Shown: piece by piece, positions 17,962 to 27,114 of the stretch
Layout: every line of letters begins with the position of its first letter
How positions within the stretch are numbered: position 1 is the first letter of the stretch
NCBI RefSeq assembly: GCF_023898865.1
Contig: NZ_JAGSOV010000010.1
Location: 1-64,000 of the forward strand
DNA length: 64,000 bases
Source: Pseudonocardia humida
Lineage (GTDB): Bacteria; Actinomycetota; Actinomycetes; Mycobacteriales; Pseudonocardiaceae
Direction of reading: 5' to 3'
Notes under the pieces: model-generated
Databases searched by the model: none
Told to the model about the DNA's origin: nothing
Seen by the model: the letters and a program-made list of their open reading frames with translations, nothing else
Translations under genes and position numbers: made by a program

Positions 17962-17970
17962 CCACTTTCC
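17962..17970 (-). promoter_or_regulatory. candidate MocR/PdxR operator
   Basis: On the minus strand the 68-bp gap between the PPOX-type gene and the MocR gene reads GGAAAGTGGCC. AAAGTGG is the core reported for PdxR-type MocR regulators in corynebacteria. A second GTGGCAT-like half (complement of ATGCCACC direction, around 17944-17950) lies nearby. The assignment is by motif likeness and position only. Confidence 0.4.
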
Positions 17971-17991
17971 GTCGATTCCGGGAGGCCACCG

Positions 17992-19350
17992 GTGGAGCTG
18001 CCGCCGCTGCTGCTGGACCGCGCCGCCGCCCGCCCGCTGGCCGTCCAGCTGGCGGAGGGGCTGCGCGCGGCCACCGCGGACGGCACGCTGCGCGCGGGCG
18101 ACCGGCTGCCCTCGACCCGGGCGCTGGCCGCGGCGCTGGGCGTCAGCCGGACGGTGACGGCCGCGGCCTACGAGCAGCTGCTGGCCGAGGGCTGGGTGCA
18201 GGGCAGGCGCGGGGCGGGCACGTTCGTCGTGGACGCCCCCGGACGGGTCGTCGCGGCCCCCGGACCGCCGCCGCGGCGGGCGCCGGCGCCGGCGCTCATC
18301 GACCTCTCCGCCGGGCGGCCGTGCGTGGCGGCGCTGGACCGGGCGGCCTGGCGCCGGGCCTGGCGGGCCGCCGCCGACCCGCCCGCCGACCAGGAGCCCG
18401 ACCCGGTGGGCGTGCCCGCCTTCCGCGCGGCGGTGGTGGAGCACCTGCTGCGCCACCGCGGGCTGCCCGCCGACCCGGCCGACCTGCTAGCCACCGCGGG
18501 CAGCACCGGCGCGATCGCCGAGCTGGCCCGGACCCTGCCCGCGGGCTCCCGGGTGGCCGCCGAGGAGCCGGGCTACCAGCGGGCGGTGGCCGCGCTGCGG
18601 GCCGCCGGGCTCACCGTGGTGCCCGTGCCGGTCGACGGGGAGGGCCTGGTCGTGGACGCGCTGCCGGCCGGCCTGGCCGCCGTCTACTGCACCCCGGCCC
18701 ACCAGTACCCCCTCGGGGCGCGGCTGTCGGCGGCGCGGCGGGTCGCGCTGGTCGAGCGGGCCCGCGCCGACGGCTTCTGGGTCATGGAGGACGACTACGA
18801 CGGCGAGATGCGCTACGACGTCGCGCCGCTGCCGCTGCTGGCCGCGCTGGGCCGCGACGTCGTGGTGCACCTGGGCACCTGCAGCAAGCTGCTGACCCCG
18901 ACCCTGGGCGCCGGGTGGATGGTTGCCCCGCCGGGGGTCCGGCGGGCCGTGCTCGACCAGCGCGAGCGCACCGGGCTGCGCCCGCCACCGGCCGGGCAGC
19001 GGGTGTTCGCCGGGCTGGCCGCGCACGGCGACCTGTCCCGGCACGTGCGCCGGCTGCGCCGCGAGCTGGCCGCCCGCCGGCAGGCCGCGGTCGCCGCGGT
19101 GACCGGCGCCGGGCACCGGCCCATCGGCGACGCCGCCGGGGCGCACGTCGTCGTACGGCTGGCCGACGGGCGGGCGGAGCGGGCGGTGCGGGAGGCCGCG
19201 GCCGCGCGCGGTGTCGCGCTCGACGGCCTGGCACGCCACCACGTCCACCGACCCGGCGTGGCCGGGGTCGTGCTCGGCTACGCCGGGCCCAGCGGCCCCG
19301 ACCTCGACCGGGCGCTGGCCGTGGTCGGTGAGGTGCTCAGCGGTCGCTGA
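17992..19350 (+). CDS. MocR/PdxR-type regulator: GntR helix-turn-helix fused to aminotransferase domain
   Basis: The 452-residue fusion has a winged helix at residues 20-85 (GDRLPSTRALAAALGVSRTV) and, after a Pro/Ala linker, a fold-type I aminotransferase domain. PLP-binding features are visible: YCTPAHQYPLG, DDYDGEMRY and Lys299 in LGTCSKLLTPTLGAGW. These regulators sense PLP or related aldehydes and often control vitamin B6 or transport genes. GTG 17992 follows GGGAGG at 17980-17985. The divergent PPOX-type gene is the obvious candidate target. The 3' end overlaps the convergent small gene by 14 bp. Confidence 0.92.
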   Translation: MELPPLLLDRAAARPLAVQLAEGLRAATADGTLRAGDRLPSTRALAAALGVSRTVTAAAYEQLLAEGWVQGRRGAGTFVVDAPGRVVAAPGPPPRRAPAPALIDLSAGRPCVAALDRAAWRRAWRAAADPPADQEPDPVGVPAFRAAVVEHLLRHRGLPADPADLLATAGSTGAIAELARTLPAGSRVAAEEPGYQRAVAALRAAGLTVVPVPVDGEGLVVDALPAGLAAVYCTPAHQYPLGARLSAARRVALVERARADGFWVMEDDYDGEMRYDVAPLPLLAALGRDVVVHLGTCSKLLTPTLGAGWMVAPPGVRRAVLDQRERTGLRPPPAGQRVFAGLAAHGDLSRHVRRLRRELAARRQAAVAAVTGAGHRPIGDAAGAHVVVRLADGRAERAVREAAAARGVALDGLARHHVHRPGVAGVVLGYAGPSGPDLDRALAVVGEVLSGR

Positions 19351-19597
19351 CCGGCCGCCCGCCCCCCGGCGGCGGTGAGTCCGGTCCGTGCCGGGAGCCG
19401 GCGAGCGTCCGGGCCGTGCGCGCGAGCGTCCACAGCGAGCACGGCCAGGGCAGCATCGGCGTGCCGCGGCCGGGTCTCGTGCAGCCCGCGCAGAGGCCGT
19501 CGTCGGTGCGGGCGTGCCCGCTGAGCAGCCGGGCGACCACGTCGTCCCAAGCAACAGCGCTGGAGAATATCCGGAACAGCGCAAGGAGAGTGATCAA
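19337..19597 (-). CDS. small hypothetical protein with CxxC motif
   Basis: I do not recognise it. From the TTG at 19597 it would be 86 residues. The central part WDDVVARLLSGHARTDDGLC followed by AGCTRPGRGTPMLPWPCSLW looks protein-like: a CxGC pair plus a later Cys in PWPCSLW, spaced as in small metal-binding or redox proteins of actinobacteria. Start choice is poor; no ribosome site is evident and the true start may be internal. It converges on and slightly overlaps the MocR gene and is divergent from the MerR-like gene. Confidence 0.45.
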   Translation of the reverse strand: MITLLALFRIFSSAVAWDDVVARLLSGHARTDDGLCAGCTRPGRGTPMLPWPCSLWTLARTARTLAGSRHGPDSPPPGGGRPVSDR

Positions 19598-19625
19598 GGC
19601 CTGACCAGCTCGTATGGTGCAGACC

Positions 19626-19841
19626 ATGGCCGGACGTCTACTGTCCACCGGACAGGCCGCGAAGGCCATCGGGGCCTCGGCGCGGTCGCTCTCGCACTGG
19701 GTGACCCGCGGCCTCATCAAGCCCACACTCGTCACGCCGGGTGGGCAGTACCGCTTCGACCTCGACGAGCTGAAGGCCCAGATGCAGAAGCGGCAGCCCC
19801 CGGCGCGCGGTCGCTCGGAACCGGAGGCCGACGATGAGTAG
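19626..19841 (+). CDS. small MerR/excisionase-type helix-turn-helix protein
   Basis: The 71-residue protein is almost only a winged HTH of the MerR/BldC type: STGQAAKAIGASARSLSHWV then LIKPTLVTPGGQYRFDLDEL. It lacks the dimer coiled coil and sensor domain of full MerR regulators, like BldC. Such proteins bind DNA directly and do not sense metals. ATG 19626 is preferred; an in-frame ATG at 19614 is possible and close enough to the promoter for leaderless translation. The next gene overlaps it by 8 bp, so the two are co-translated. Confidence 0.82.
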   Translation: MAGRLLSTGQAAKAIGASARSLSHWVTRGLIKPTLVTPGGQYRFDLDELKAQMQKRQPPARGRSEPEADDE

Positions 19842-20415
19842 CGGCGTCGAGGGCGGCGAGCGGGTCGAGCCCGCCACGCTCGACGAGTGGCGCGCGTGGC
19901 TCGCCGCGAACCACGACCGCGCGACCGGCGTCTGGCTCGTCCTGCGCAAGCCCTCCGTGCCCGGACCGGGGGTCCGCTACGTGGAGTCGGTCGAGCAGGC
20001 GCTGTGCTTCGGGTGGGTGGACAGCAAGGCCAAGGGCCTCGACGCCGAGCGCACCATGCAGTACTTCACCCCGCGCCGGGCCCGCAGCGGCTGGGCGCGG
20101 CCGAACAAGCAGCGCATCGAGCGGCTGCTCGCCACCGGCCAGATGGCCCCGGCGGGGCTGGCGGTGGTCGAGGCGGCCAAGGCCGACGGGTCGTGGACGC
20201 TGCTCGACGACGTCGAGGACCTGGTCGTCCCCGACGACCTGGCCGCCGCCTTCGACGCGCGCCCCGGTTCCCGCGAGCAGTGGGAGGCGTTCCCGCGCTC
20301 GCCGCGGCGGCTGATGCTCGTCTGGCTGGTCGAGGCCCGCCGTCCGGAGACCCGGGCCAAGCGCGTGGCCGAGATCGCAGACCGGGCCGCGGTCGGCGAG
20401 CGGGCCCGCGGCTGA
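19834..20415 (+). CDS. YdeI/OmpD-associated-family protein
   Basis: The 193-residue soluble protein fits the YdeI/OmpD-associated family: LDEWRAWLAANHDRATGVWL, then VEQALCFGWVDSKAKGLDAE and the TMQYFTPRRARSGWARPNKQ segment, which is the strongest match. The C-terminal helix set (REQWEAFPRSPRRLMLVWLVE) is the usual YdhG-like ending. Members are small cytosolic proteins linked in some bacteria to peptide or bacteriocin resistance; the mechanism is unknown. It starts inside the last codons of the HTH gene and is likely controlled with it. Confidence 0.86.
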   Translation: MSSGVEGGERVEPATLDEWRAWLAANHDRATGVWLVLRKPSVPGPGVRYVESVEQALCFGWVDSKAKGLDAERTMQYFTPRRARSGWARPNKQRIERLLATGQMAPAGLAVVEAAKADGSWTLLDDVEDLVVPDDLAAAFDARPGSREQWEAFPRSPRRLMLVWLVEARRPETRAKRVAEIADRAAVGERARG

Positions 20416-20572
20416 CCTCCGCACATCGTCCCCCGGACGGGTGGTTCGGGCACTCGGTAGCCGGGTGACTACTGCGTTGTGGCTGGTCAGAGCGTTGCCC
20501 GCGAGCTAGTGTCGCCGTGCGGAGCGCTTCCCCCGCCCCGTGCAGCCCATCCGCACACGTGGGGGAGGACCC

Positions 20573-20812
20573 ATGCCCGAAGCGCGCCCGTACAGCAGTC
20601 GTGAGGACCAGGAATCGCGGGAGATGCAGGCCGCGGCCGAGCGGTTGAACGACCTGCCGGAGGTGCCGCAGCCGCTGCGCGCGGCCGTCGCGCACACGTT
20701 GTACGCCGCCGCCACCGAGCTGACCAACGGCCGCCGGCTGCCGATCGAGGTCCGCCGCGCGGCCCGGCACGTGGTGCAGGCGATCGCCGAGGTGGCCCCC
20801 ACCAACCCCTGA
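20573..20812 (+). CDS. small helical hypothetical protein
   Basis: The 79-residue product is mostly charged helix (EDQESREMQAAAERLNDLPE, LRAAVAHTLYAAATELTNGR). It has no signal peptide or Cys and I know no function. A GGGGGAGG tract at 20561-20568 with suitable spacing fixes the ATG. The 157 bp upstream hold its promoter but no other gene. Copy 1 of the intergenic palindrome begins 7 bp after its stop and may serve as its terminator. Confidence 0.75.
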   Translation: MPEARPYSSREDQESREMQAAAERLNDLPEVPQPLRAAVAHTLYAAATELTNGRRLPIEVRRAARHVVQAIAEVAPTNP

Positions 20813-20818
20813 CCCCCA

Positions 20819-20885
20819 CCCGTCGAGAACGAACTCGTCGTCATTGTGGACCGGTCCAACCGACAGCAACCTCGTTCTCGACGGG
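20819..20885. repeat. 67-bp intergenic palindrome, copy 1
   Basis: Outer arms CCCGTCGAGAACGA and TCGTTCTCGACGGG are perfect inverted repeats of 14 bp. The centre is the 12-bp palindrome TGGACCGGTCCA, with GTCGTC and GACAGCAAC segments between that pair imperfectly. Copy 1 and copy 3 are both exactly 67 bp and differ at about six positions. Confidence 0.93.
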
Positions 20886-20997
20886 TCCGGGCGGCGGGGG
20901 GCGGCGGGGGGCGGGGGCGGTGGAGCGGGGTCCCGCCGGAGTAATGCCGCGGTCGCGCTCGGCGACACATCCGACGCCGACCCGACAGGAGCCGCCC

Positions 20998-21432
20998 GTG
21001 CGTCCCGCCGCCACCGTCCCGTCCCTCGTCGCGCTGGCCGCGGCGCTGCTCGCCGGGTGCGGCTCGCCGACCCCGACCCCGACGGCGCCCAGTGCCCCCG
21101 CGCCCGCACCCGCCGTCGCGACCACCCCGTCCGCCGGGGCCGCCCTGCCCACCGCGACCCCGGCCGCCGCCGACACGGTCCCGGTCGGCGGCGGCAGCTG
21201 GACCATGCCGGACCTGGTCGGCACCGGCCTGCAGGACGCCCAGGACGCCATCCAGGGCCTCACCGACTTCGGCATCGCCGTCACCACCAGCCACGACGCC
21301 ACCGGCCAGCACCGCCAGCAGGTGGCCGACCGCAACTGGAAGGTCTGCGACCAGAGCGTCCCGCCCGGCGCCACCATCACCCCGGACACCGCGATCGACT
21401 TCGGCGCCGTCAAGCTCGACGAGACCTGCTGA
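20998..21432 (+). CDS. lipoprotein with a single PASTA-like domain
   Basis: The 144-residue protein has a lipoprotein signal (VPSLVALAAALLAGCG; lipobox LAGC with Cys about residue 20), a Pro/Thr/Ala-rich linker to about residue 65, and one PASTA-like domain: MPDLVGTGLQDAQDAIQGLT and then DQSVPPGATITPDTAIDFGA. PASTA domains are known from PknB and penicillin-binding proteins, where they bind muropeptides or lipid II; here one domain is tethered to the outer face of the membrane. The GTG start follows ACAGGAG. It is flanked by palindrome copies 1 and 2. Confidence 0.85.
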   Translation: MRPAATVPSLVALAAALLAGCGSPTPTPTAPSAPAPAPAVATTPSAGAALPTATPAAADTVPVGGGSWTMPDLVGTGLQDAQDAIQGLTDFGIAVTTSHDATGQHRQQVADRNWKVCDQSVPPGATITPDTAIDFGAVKLDETC

Positions 21433-21453
21433 CCCCTCGCCCCGCCCCGCCCA

Positions 21454-21566
21454 CCCGTCGAGAACGAAGCTGTCGTCGTTTTGGACCGGTCCAAACGACA
21501 ACAACTTCACCGATGTGGGGGGGTTTGGGCCCGGGACCACCCCCAACAAACTTCGTTCTCGACGGG
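21454..21566. repeat. intergenic palindrome, copy 2, with internal insertion
   Basis: Arms CCCGTCGAGAACGAAG and CTTCGTTCTCGACGGG pair over 16 bp without mismatch. The left half is the same as copy 3 up to the centre TGGACCGGTCCA and ACAACAACTTC. Then come about 46 extra bases (GATGTGGGGGGG...ACCACCCCCAAC, themselves able to fold), bordered by ACAACTTC and ACAAACTTC. It lies between two convergent genes. Confidence 0.9.
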
Positions 21567-21581
21567 AACCGCCGGGGGGAC

Positions 21582-23201
<1,620 letters not shown>

Positions 23202-23317
23202 GGGGGAGCCTCCCGATCGGGTTGGCCTCGGTGGTGGGTGTGGCGACCACCCTAGGAAGCGCGGCGGTCCCCGGCCAGCGAGCGCCGGGCGCACTATCGT
23301 CACCACCAACAGTTGTG

Positions 23318-23357
23318 ATCCGGAAACACCGAGCCGGAACAGCGACGATCCGGAAAC
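23318..23357. promoter_or_regulatory. direct repeat in the pruA-putA intergenic region
   Basis: GATCCGGAAAC occurs twice, at 23318-23328 and 23347-23357, with a partial GCCGGAAC between them, in the 182-bp gap between the divergent proline catabolic genes. Spacing of the two is 29 bp, close to three helical turns. This is a reasonable binding site for a proline-responsive activator, but no regulator gene is nearby. Confidence 0.45.
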
Positions 23358-23383
23358 CGGTCCCGTCCCCAGGGAGGTCGCCC

Positions 23384-24307
23384 GTGCTCAGGACCGCCGT
23401 GCTCGCCGCCGCCCGCTCGCCGCTGGTGCGGCGGGTGGTCGAGTCGGGACCGTTCGATCCGCTGGTCGGCAGGTTCGTGGCCGGCACCCGCGACGACGAC
23501 GCCGTCGCCGCCGTGCGCAGGCTCGCGACCGACCGCTACATCACCGTCGACCACCTCGGCGAGGACACCACCGACCGGGCCCAGGCCGACGGGATCGTCG
23601 CCGCGTACCTGCGGCTGCTGGTCCGGCTGGCCGACGAGGGCCTGGCCCACCGCACCGAGGTGTCGGTCAAGCTCTCCGCGCTCGGGCAGCGGCTCCCGGT
23701 GGACGCCGACAAGATCGCCCTGGACGCGGCCCGGCAGGTCTGCGCCGCCGCGGGCGCCGCCGGCACCACCGTGACCGTCGACATGGAGGACCACACCACC
23801 ACCGACCGCACCCTGCAGACGGTGCGCGACCTGCGCGTCGACTTCCCGTGGACGGGCGCGGTGCTGCAGTCGCAGCTGCGCCGCACCGAGGCCGACTGCC
23901 GCGACCTCTCCGGGCCGGGCAGCCGGGTTCGGCTGTGCAAGGGCGCCTACGACGAGCCCGCGTCGGTGGCGTTCCGCACCGCCCACGAGGTCGACCGGTC
24001 ATTCGTGCGCTGCCTGCGGGTGCTGATGGAGGGTCGGGGCCTGCCGATGGTCGCCACCCACGACCCGCGGCTCGTCGAGATCGCCCGCGTGCTGGCCGCG
24101 CGCAACGACCGCGGCCCGGCCGACTGGGAGCTGCAGATGCTCTACGGCGTGCGCCCGCGCGCCCAGACCGAGCTCGCCGCCGAGGGCCTGCGGATGCGCG
24201 TCTACCTGCCCTACGGCACCGAGTGGTTCGGCTACTTCATGCGCCGCCTCGGCGAGCGCCCGGCCAACCTGGCGTTCTTCGCCCGGGCCCTGCTCACCCG
24301 GTCCTGA
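23384..24307 (+). CDS. putA: proline dehydrogenase (monofunctional)
   Basis: The 307-residue protein is a monofunctional FAD proline dehydrogenase, oxidising proline to pyrroline-5-carboxylate and passing electrons to quinone. Barrel motifs include TEVSVKLSALGQRLPVDADK, TVTVDMEDHTTTDRTL, VRLCKGAYDEP and the C-terminal substrate-binding QMLYGVRP with MRVYLPYGTEWFGYFMRRLGERP (the paired Arg that bind the proline carboxylate). GTG 23384 has GGGAGG at 23372-23377; the longer frame upstream lacks family sequence. It is divergent from pruA. Confidence 0.95.
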   Translation: MLRTAVLAAARSPLVRRVVESGPFDPLVGRFVAGTRDDDAVAAVRRLATDRYITVDHLGEDTTDRAQADGIVAAYLRLLVRLADEGLAHRTEVSVKLSALGQRLPVDADKIALDAARQVCAAAGAAGTTVTVDMEDHTTTDRTLQTVRDLRVDFPWTGAVLQSQLRRTEADCRDLSGPGSRVRLCKGAYDEPASVAFRTAHEVDRSFVRCLRVLMEGRGLPMVATHDPRLVEIARVLAARNDRGPADWELQMLYGVRPRAQTELAAEGLRMRVYLPYGTEWFGYFMRRLGERPANLAFFARALLTRS

Positions 24308-24568
24308 CCCGCGACCACCTGCCGGACGGGCGAGCGGCCGGCGGCTGAACGGCCGCAATCGGCGCCGATCCCGGCCCTGTGGCGGGCGGACCGGTAATGG
24401 GCTGATCCGCCGCGCCGATACCGGTGCGGACCCGCTCGCTCCCCCCGGCCCCACCGCCGGTCGATCGGGTCCGGGACAGCCGGGCGGTCCAGCCCGGGAA
24501 TCCGCGGTCCCGGACGGTCGTGCGGCCCGCCGACCGCCGGTGGCGCGGCGAGCGGATCGGGGTTCGGG
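24308..24568. other. non-coding gap after putA
   Basis: I see no gene in these 261 bases. A hairpin at 24334-24356 (GCGGCCG ... CGGCCGC) may end putA transcription, though no T-run follows. ACCGGTAATGG and GATACCGGT form a loose inverted pair further on. The promoter of the next lipoprotein gene must lie near the end, but no box stands out. Confidence 0.5.
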
Positions 24569-25567
24569 ATGGTGCCGACGCGTGCGCGTCGACGTGCGGG
24601 GACCGGCGGCGCGACCGTCGCCCCGGCGCTGGCGCTGGCGATGGCGGCGGTGCTGGCGGGCTGCGGGAGCACCCCGCCCCCGGCCCCCGCCCTGGGCCAG
24701 GTGCCGGCCACCACCTTCACCGGCGGATCGGCGGAGGTCGACGTGTGCACCGAGCTCAAGCTCACGGCCAACCTGAAGTTCCAGATCATCTTCGACGGCC
24801 AGGAGGACCCGCCCACCCCGGAGAACACGGCGCAGTTGCGCGCCGATCTGGCCGACTACGCCGAGGACGTCCGGGCCGTGGCCGTGCGGACCACCGACCC
24901 GACCCTGCGTCCCGTGCTCGACACCGCCCTCGCCGCCGCCGAGGGGGCGGCCGGGGTGGCCAGCCTCGACGAGCTGCGCCGGACCCCGTTCAAGGCCGCC
25001 GCCATCGAGGTGCGGCAGCTGTGCGGCGACCTGCTGGGCCGGGTCGCCGCCGCCGAGCCCGAGCCGGGACCGCCCGCGTCGACCGAGGTGGGGCCGGTCT
25101 GCGACCTGCCGGTGGCCTTCCAGGTCCCGGAGGGGTGGCAGCCCGTGGCCGACCCGGACGGCGGGTTCTTCGACGACGGTGCCGTCGGCCCGTTCGCGAA
25201 GAGGTGCGACATCACGGTGACCGAGCCCGTCAGCCTGCGGGGGTCCCTCTCCGTGGCGACCGCCCCGGCGTCGGCGGGCGACCCGCGCAGCGCCCTGCTC
25301 GACTACCTCGCCGCCGCCCGCGAGTCGCGCGCCTACGACGAGGTGCGCCGACCGACCTTCACCGACCGGCGCGCGGCCGCCGGCCTGCCCGCGGCGGAGG
25401 CCGCCTTCCAGATGGAGCGCGACGGCGAGACCATCCTGGCGAAGGTCTGCGTGGTGGAGGTCGCGGACGGCCTCGTCGCGCTGCGGTACAACGCCTACTT
25501 CGACGACGACGGAGCGGAGATCGAGGCCGGCTACCGGCTGGCCCTGCAGACCCTCCGGCTGCCCTGA
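24569..25567 (+). CDS. large secreted lipoprotein of unknown function
   Basis: The 332-residue protein has a twin-Arg-like basic N-terminus (RARRRAG), a hydrophobic stretch and a lipobox AVLAGCG with Cys near residue 32. The mature part holds two similar-looking parts: Cys59-containing helices to about residue 165, then an alpha/beta segment (CDLPVAFQVPEGWQPVADPD, SLRGSLSVATAPASAGDPRS, VCVVEVADGLVALRYNAYFD) that recalls the LpqN/DUF1795 type of mycobacterial lipoproteins. That likeness is my inference. Four Cys beyond the lipid anchor could form disulfides. It converges on the acyl-CoA synthetase gene with only 5 bp between. Confidence 0.8.
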   Translation: MVPTRARRRAGTGGATVAPALALAMAAVLAGCGSTPPPAPALGQVPATTFTGGSAEVDVCTELKLTANLKFQIIFDGQEDPPTPENTAQLRADLADYAEDVRAVAVRTTDPTLRPVLDTALAAAEGAAGVASLDELRRTPFKAAAIEVRQLCGDLLGRVAAAEPEPGPPASTEVGPVCDLPVAFQVPEGWQPVADPDGGFFDDGAVGPFAKRCDITVTEPVSLRGSLSVATAPASAGDPRSALLDYLAAARESRAYDEVRRPTFTDRRAAAGLPAAEAAFQMERDGETILAKVCVVEVADGLVALRYNAYFDDDGAEIEAGYRLALQTLRLP

Positions 25568-25572
25568 CCCGA

Positions 25573-27114
25573 TCAGCGGCCGAAGACGGGCTCGCCCCAC
25601 TGCGTGCCGTCGCGCAGCCGCCGCTTGAGGATCTTGCCTCCCGGGTTGCGCGGCAGCGGATCGGGCGACACCGCGAAGAACTGCGGGACCTTGAAGTCGG
25701 CCAGCCGTTCGCGCAGGTAGGCGACCACCTCCTCGGGGTCGAACTCCGCTCCGGGCAGCGGCACGACGACCGCACCCACCTTCTCGCCCATCACCTCGTC
25801 GGGCACCGCGACCACGGCGGCGTCGGCCACGCCGGGCGCCCCGGCGAGCGCGTTCTCCACCTCGACCGAGTACACGTTCTCGCCGCCGCGGTTGATCATG
25901 TCCTTGGCCCGGTCGACCACCCGCACCAGGCCGTGCTCGTCCACGCCGGCCAGGTCGCCGCTGTGCAGCCAGCCGTCGACGAACGTGGCCGCGGTGGCCT
26001 CGGGCTTGTTCCAGTAGCCCCGCACGACGTTCGGACCGCGGATGAGCAGCTCCCCGACCCCGCTGACCGGGTCGACCTCGGCCAGCGCGAGGTCGACCAC
26101 CGGCGCCGCGAAGCCCACCGAGTCGGCGTGCTCGGCGGCCCACTCGTGCGGCAGGAACGTCGAGATCGAGGAGGTCTCGGTGAGCCCGAAGCCGTTGCCG
26201 ACCCGGGCGTTGGGGAACTTCTCGGTGATCCGCCGGACCAGCGCGGGGGCGATCGGGGCTCCGCCGTAGGCGACCCGGGTGACCGCGCCGACGTCGATCG
26301 CGTCGAACTCCGGCTGGGCCATCGCCAGCGCGTAGATCGCCGGGACGCTCGTCAGCACGTTGATCCGCTCGTCGACGATCGCCCGCAGGAACGCCTGCAC
26401 GCCGAACACCGGCAGCACCACGGTGGTGCCGCGCAGCCCGATCTGCACGAGAAGCTGGCTGTTGCAGCCGGTGACGTGGAACAGCGGCACCGACACCAGG
26501 TTGCGCGTCGACGGGCCCTCGGCGCGGTCGAGGTCGATGACCCGCAACGCCGTCTCGACGTTGGACAGGAAGTTCTCGTGGCTGGTCATCGCCCCCTTGG
26601 GGAAGCCGGTCGTGCCGCTGGTGTAGAAGATCGCGGCCAGGTCGTCGTGCGCCTGGTCCGCCACGACGTGCGGCTCGCCGTCGGGCAGCGGCCCGCCGGG
26701 GCGCAGCACCGCCTTCGCGCCGGAGTCCGCCAGCACGTAGTCGATCTCCGGCTCGGCGAACCGGGTGTTCACCGGCACCGCCACGGCCCCGGCCAGCACC
26801 GTGCCCAGGAACCCGAGCACCCAGTCGACCCCGGCCGGGAGCAGGTTGGCGACCCGGTCGCCGCGCTGCACGCCCCCCGCCGCCAGCCCGCCGGCCACGC
26901 GCGCCGACCCGTCCCAGAGCTGCCGGTAGGTCAGCCTGCGGCCGCCGATCTCGACCAGCGCCTCGCCGTCCGGGTTCGCCTCGACGGCCGCGCGCAGCAG
27001 GGCCACCAGCGACGGCGCCAGCCCGGTGTAGTGCGCGACGCCCGCGGCGTCGCGCTCGATCCCGGACGCGTCGAACGGCGCGGCGCCGCGGGGGAGCGGC
27101 TCGACCCCGCTCAC
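25573..27114 (-). CDS. class I adenylate-forming acyl-CoA synthetase
   Basis: The 513-residue enzyme activates a carboxylic acid to acyl-AMP and then acyl-CoA. Motifs in order: P-loop YTSGTTGFPKGAMTSHENFL, YGGAPIAPALVRR, the aromatic-switch GFGLTETSSI, GWLHSGDLAGVDEHG, VVDRAKDMINRGGENVYSVE and catalytic lysine in PRNPGGKILKRRLR. The substrate is not clear; the lack of a long-chain signature suggests medium-chain or aromatic acids. Its GTG overlaps the stop of the phosphotriesterase-like gene by 4 bp, so the two form an operon. A coupled lactone-opening then CoA-activation path is a fair guess. Confidence 0.92.
   Translation of the reverse strand: MSGVEPLPRGAAPFDASGIERDAAGVAHYTGLAPSLVALLRAAVEANPDGEALVEIGGRRLTYRQLWDGSARVAGGLAAGGVQRGDRVANLLPAGVDWVLGFLGTVLAGAVAVPVNTRFAEPEIDYVLADSGAKAVLRPGGPLPDGEPHVVADQAHDDLAAIFYTSGTTGFPKGAMTSHENFLSNVETALRVIDLDRAEGPSTRNLVSVPLFHVTGCNSQLLVQIGLRGTTVVLPVFGVQAFLRAIVDERINVLTSVPAIYALAMAQPEFDAIDVGAVTRVAYGGAPIAPALVRRITEKFPNARVGNGFGLTETSSISTFLPHEWAAEHADSVGFAAPVVDLALAEVDPVSGVGELLIRGPNVVRGYWNKPEATAATFVDGWLHSGDLAGVDEHGLVRVVDRAKDMINRGGENVYSVEVENALAGAPGVADAAVVAVPDEVMGEKVGAVVVPLPGAEFDPEEVVAYLRERLADFKVPQFFAVSPDPLPRNPGGKILKRRLRDGTQWGEPVFGR

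Noticed and set aside
24334..24356. Hairpin after putA considered as a sure terminator
   Set aside because: Seven-bp GC stem with no T-run; such hairpins are frequent by chance at this GC content, so it is only mentioned in the gap entry.
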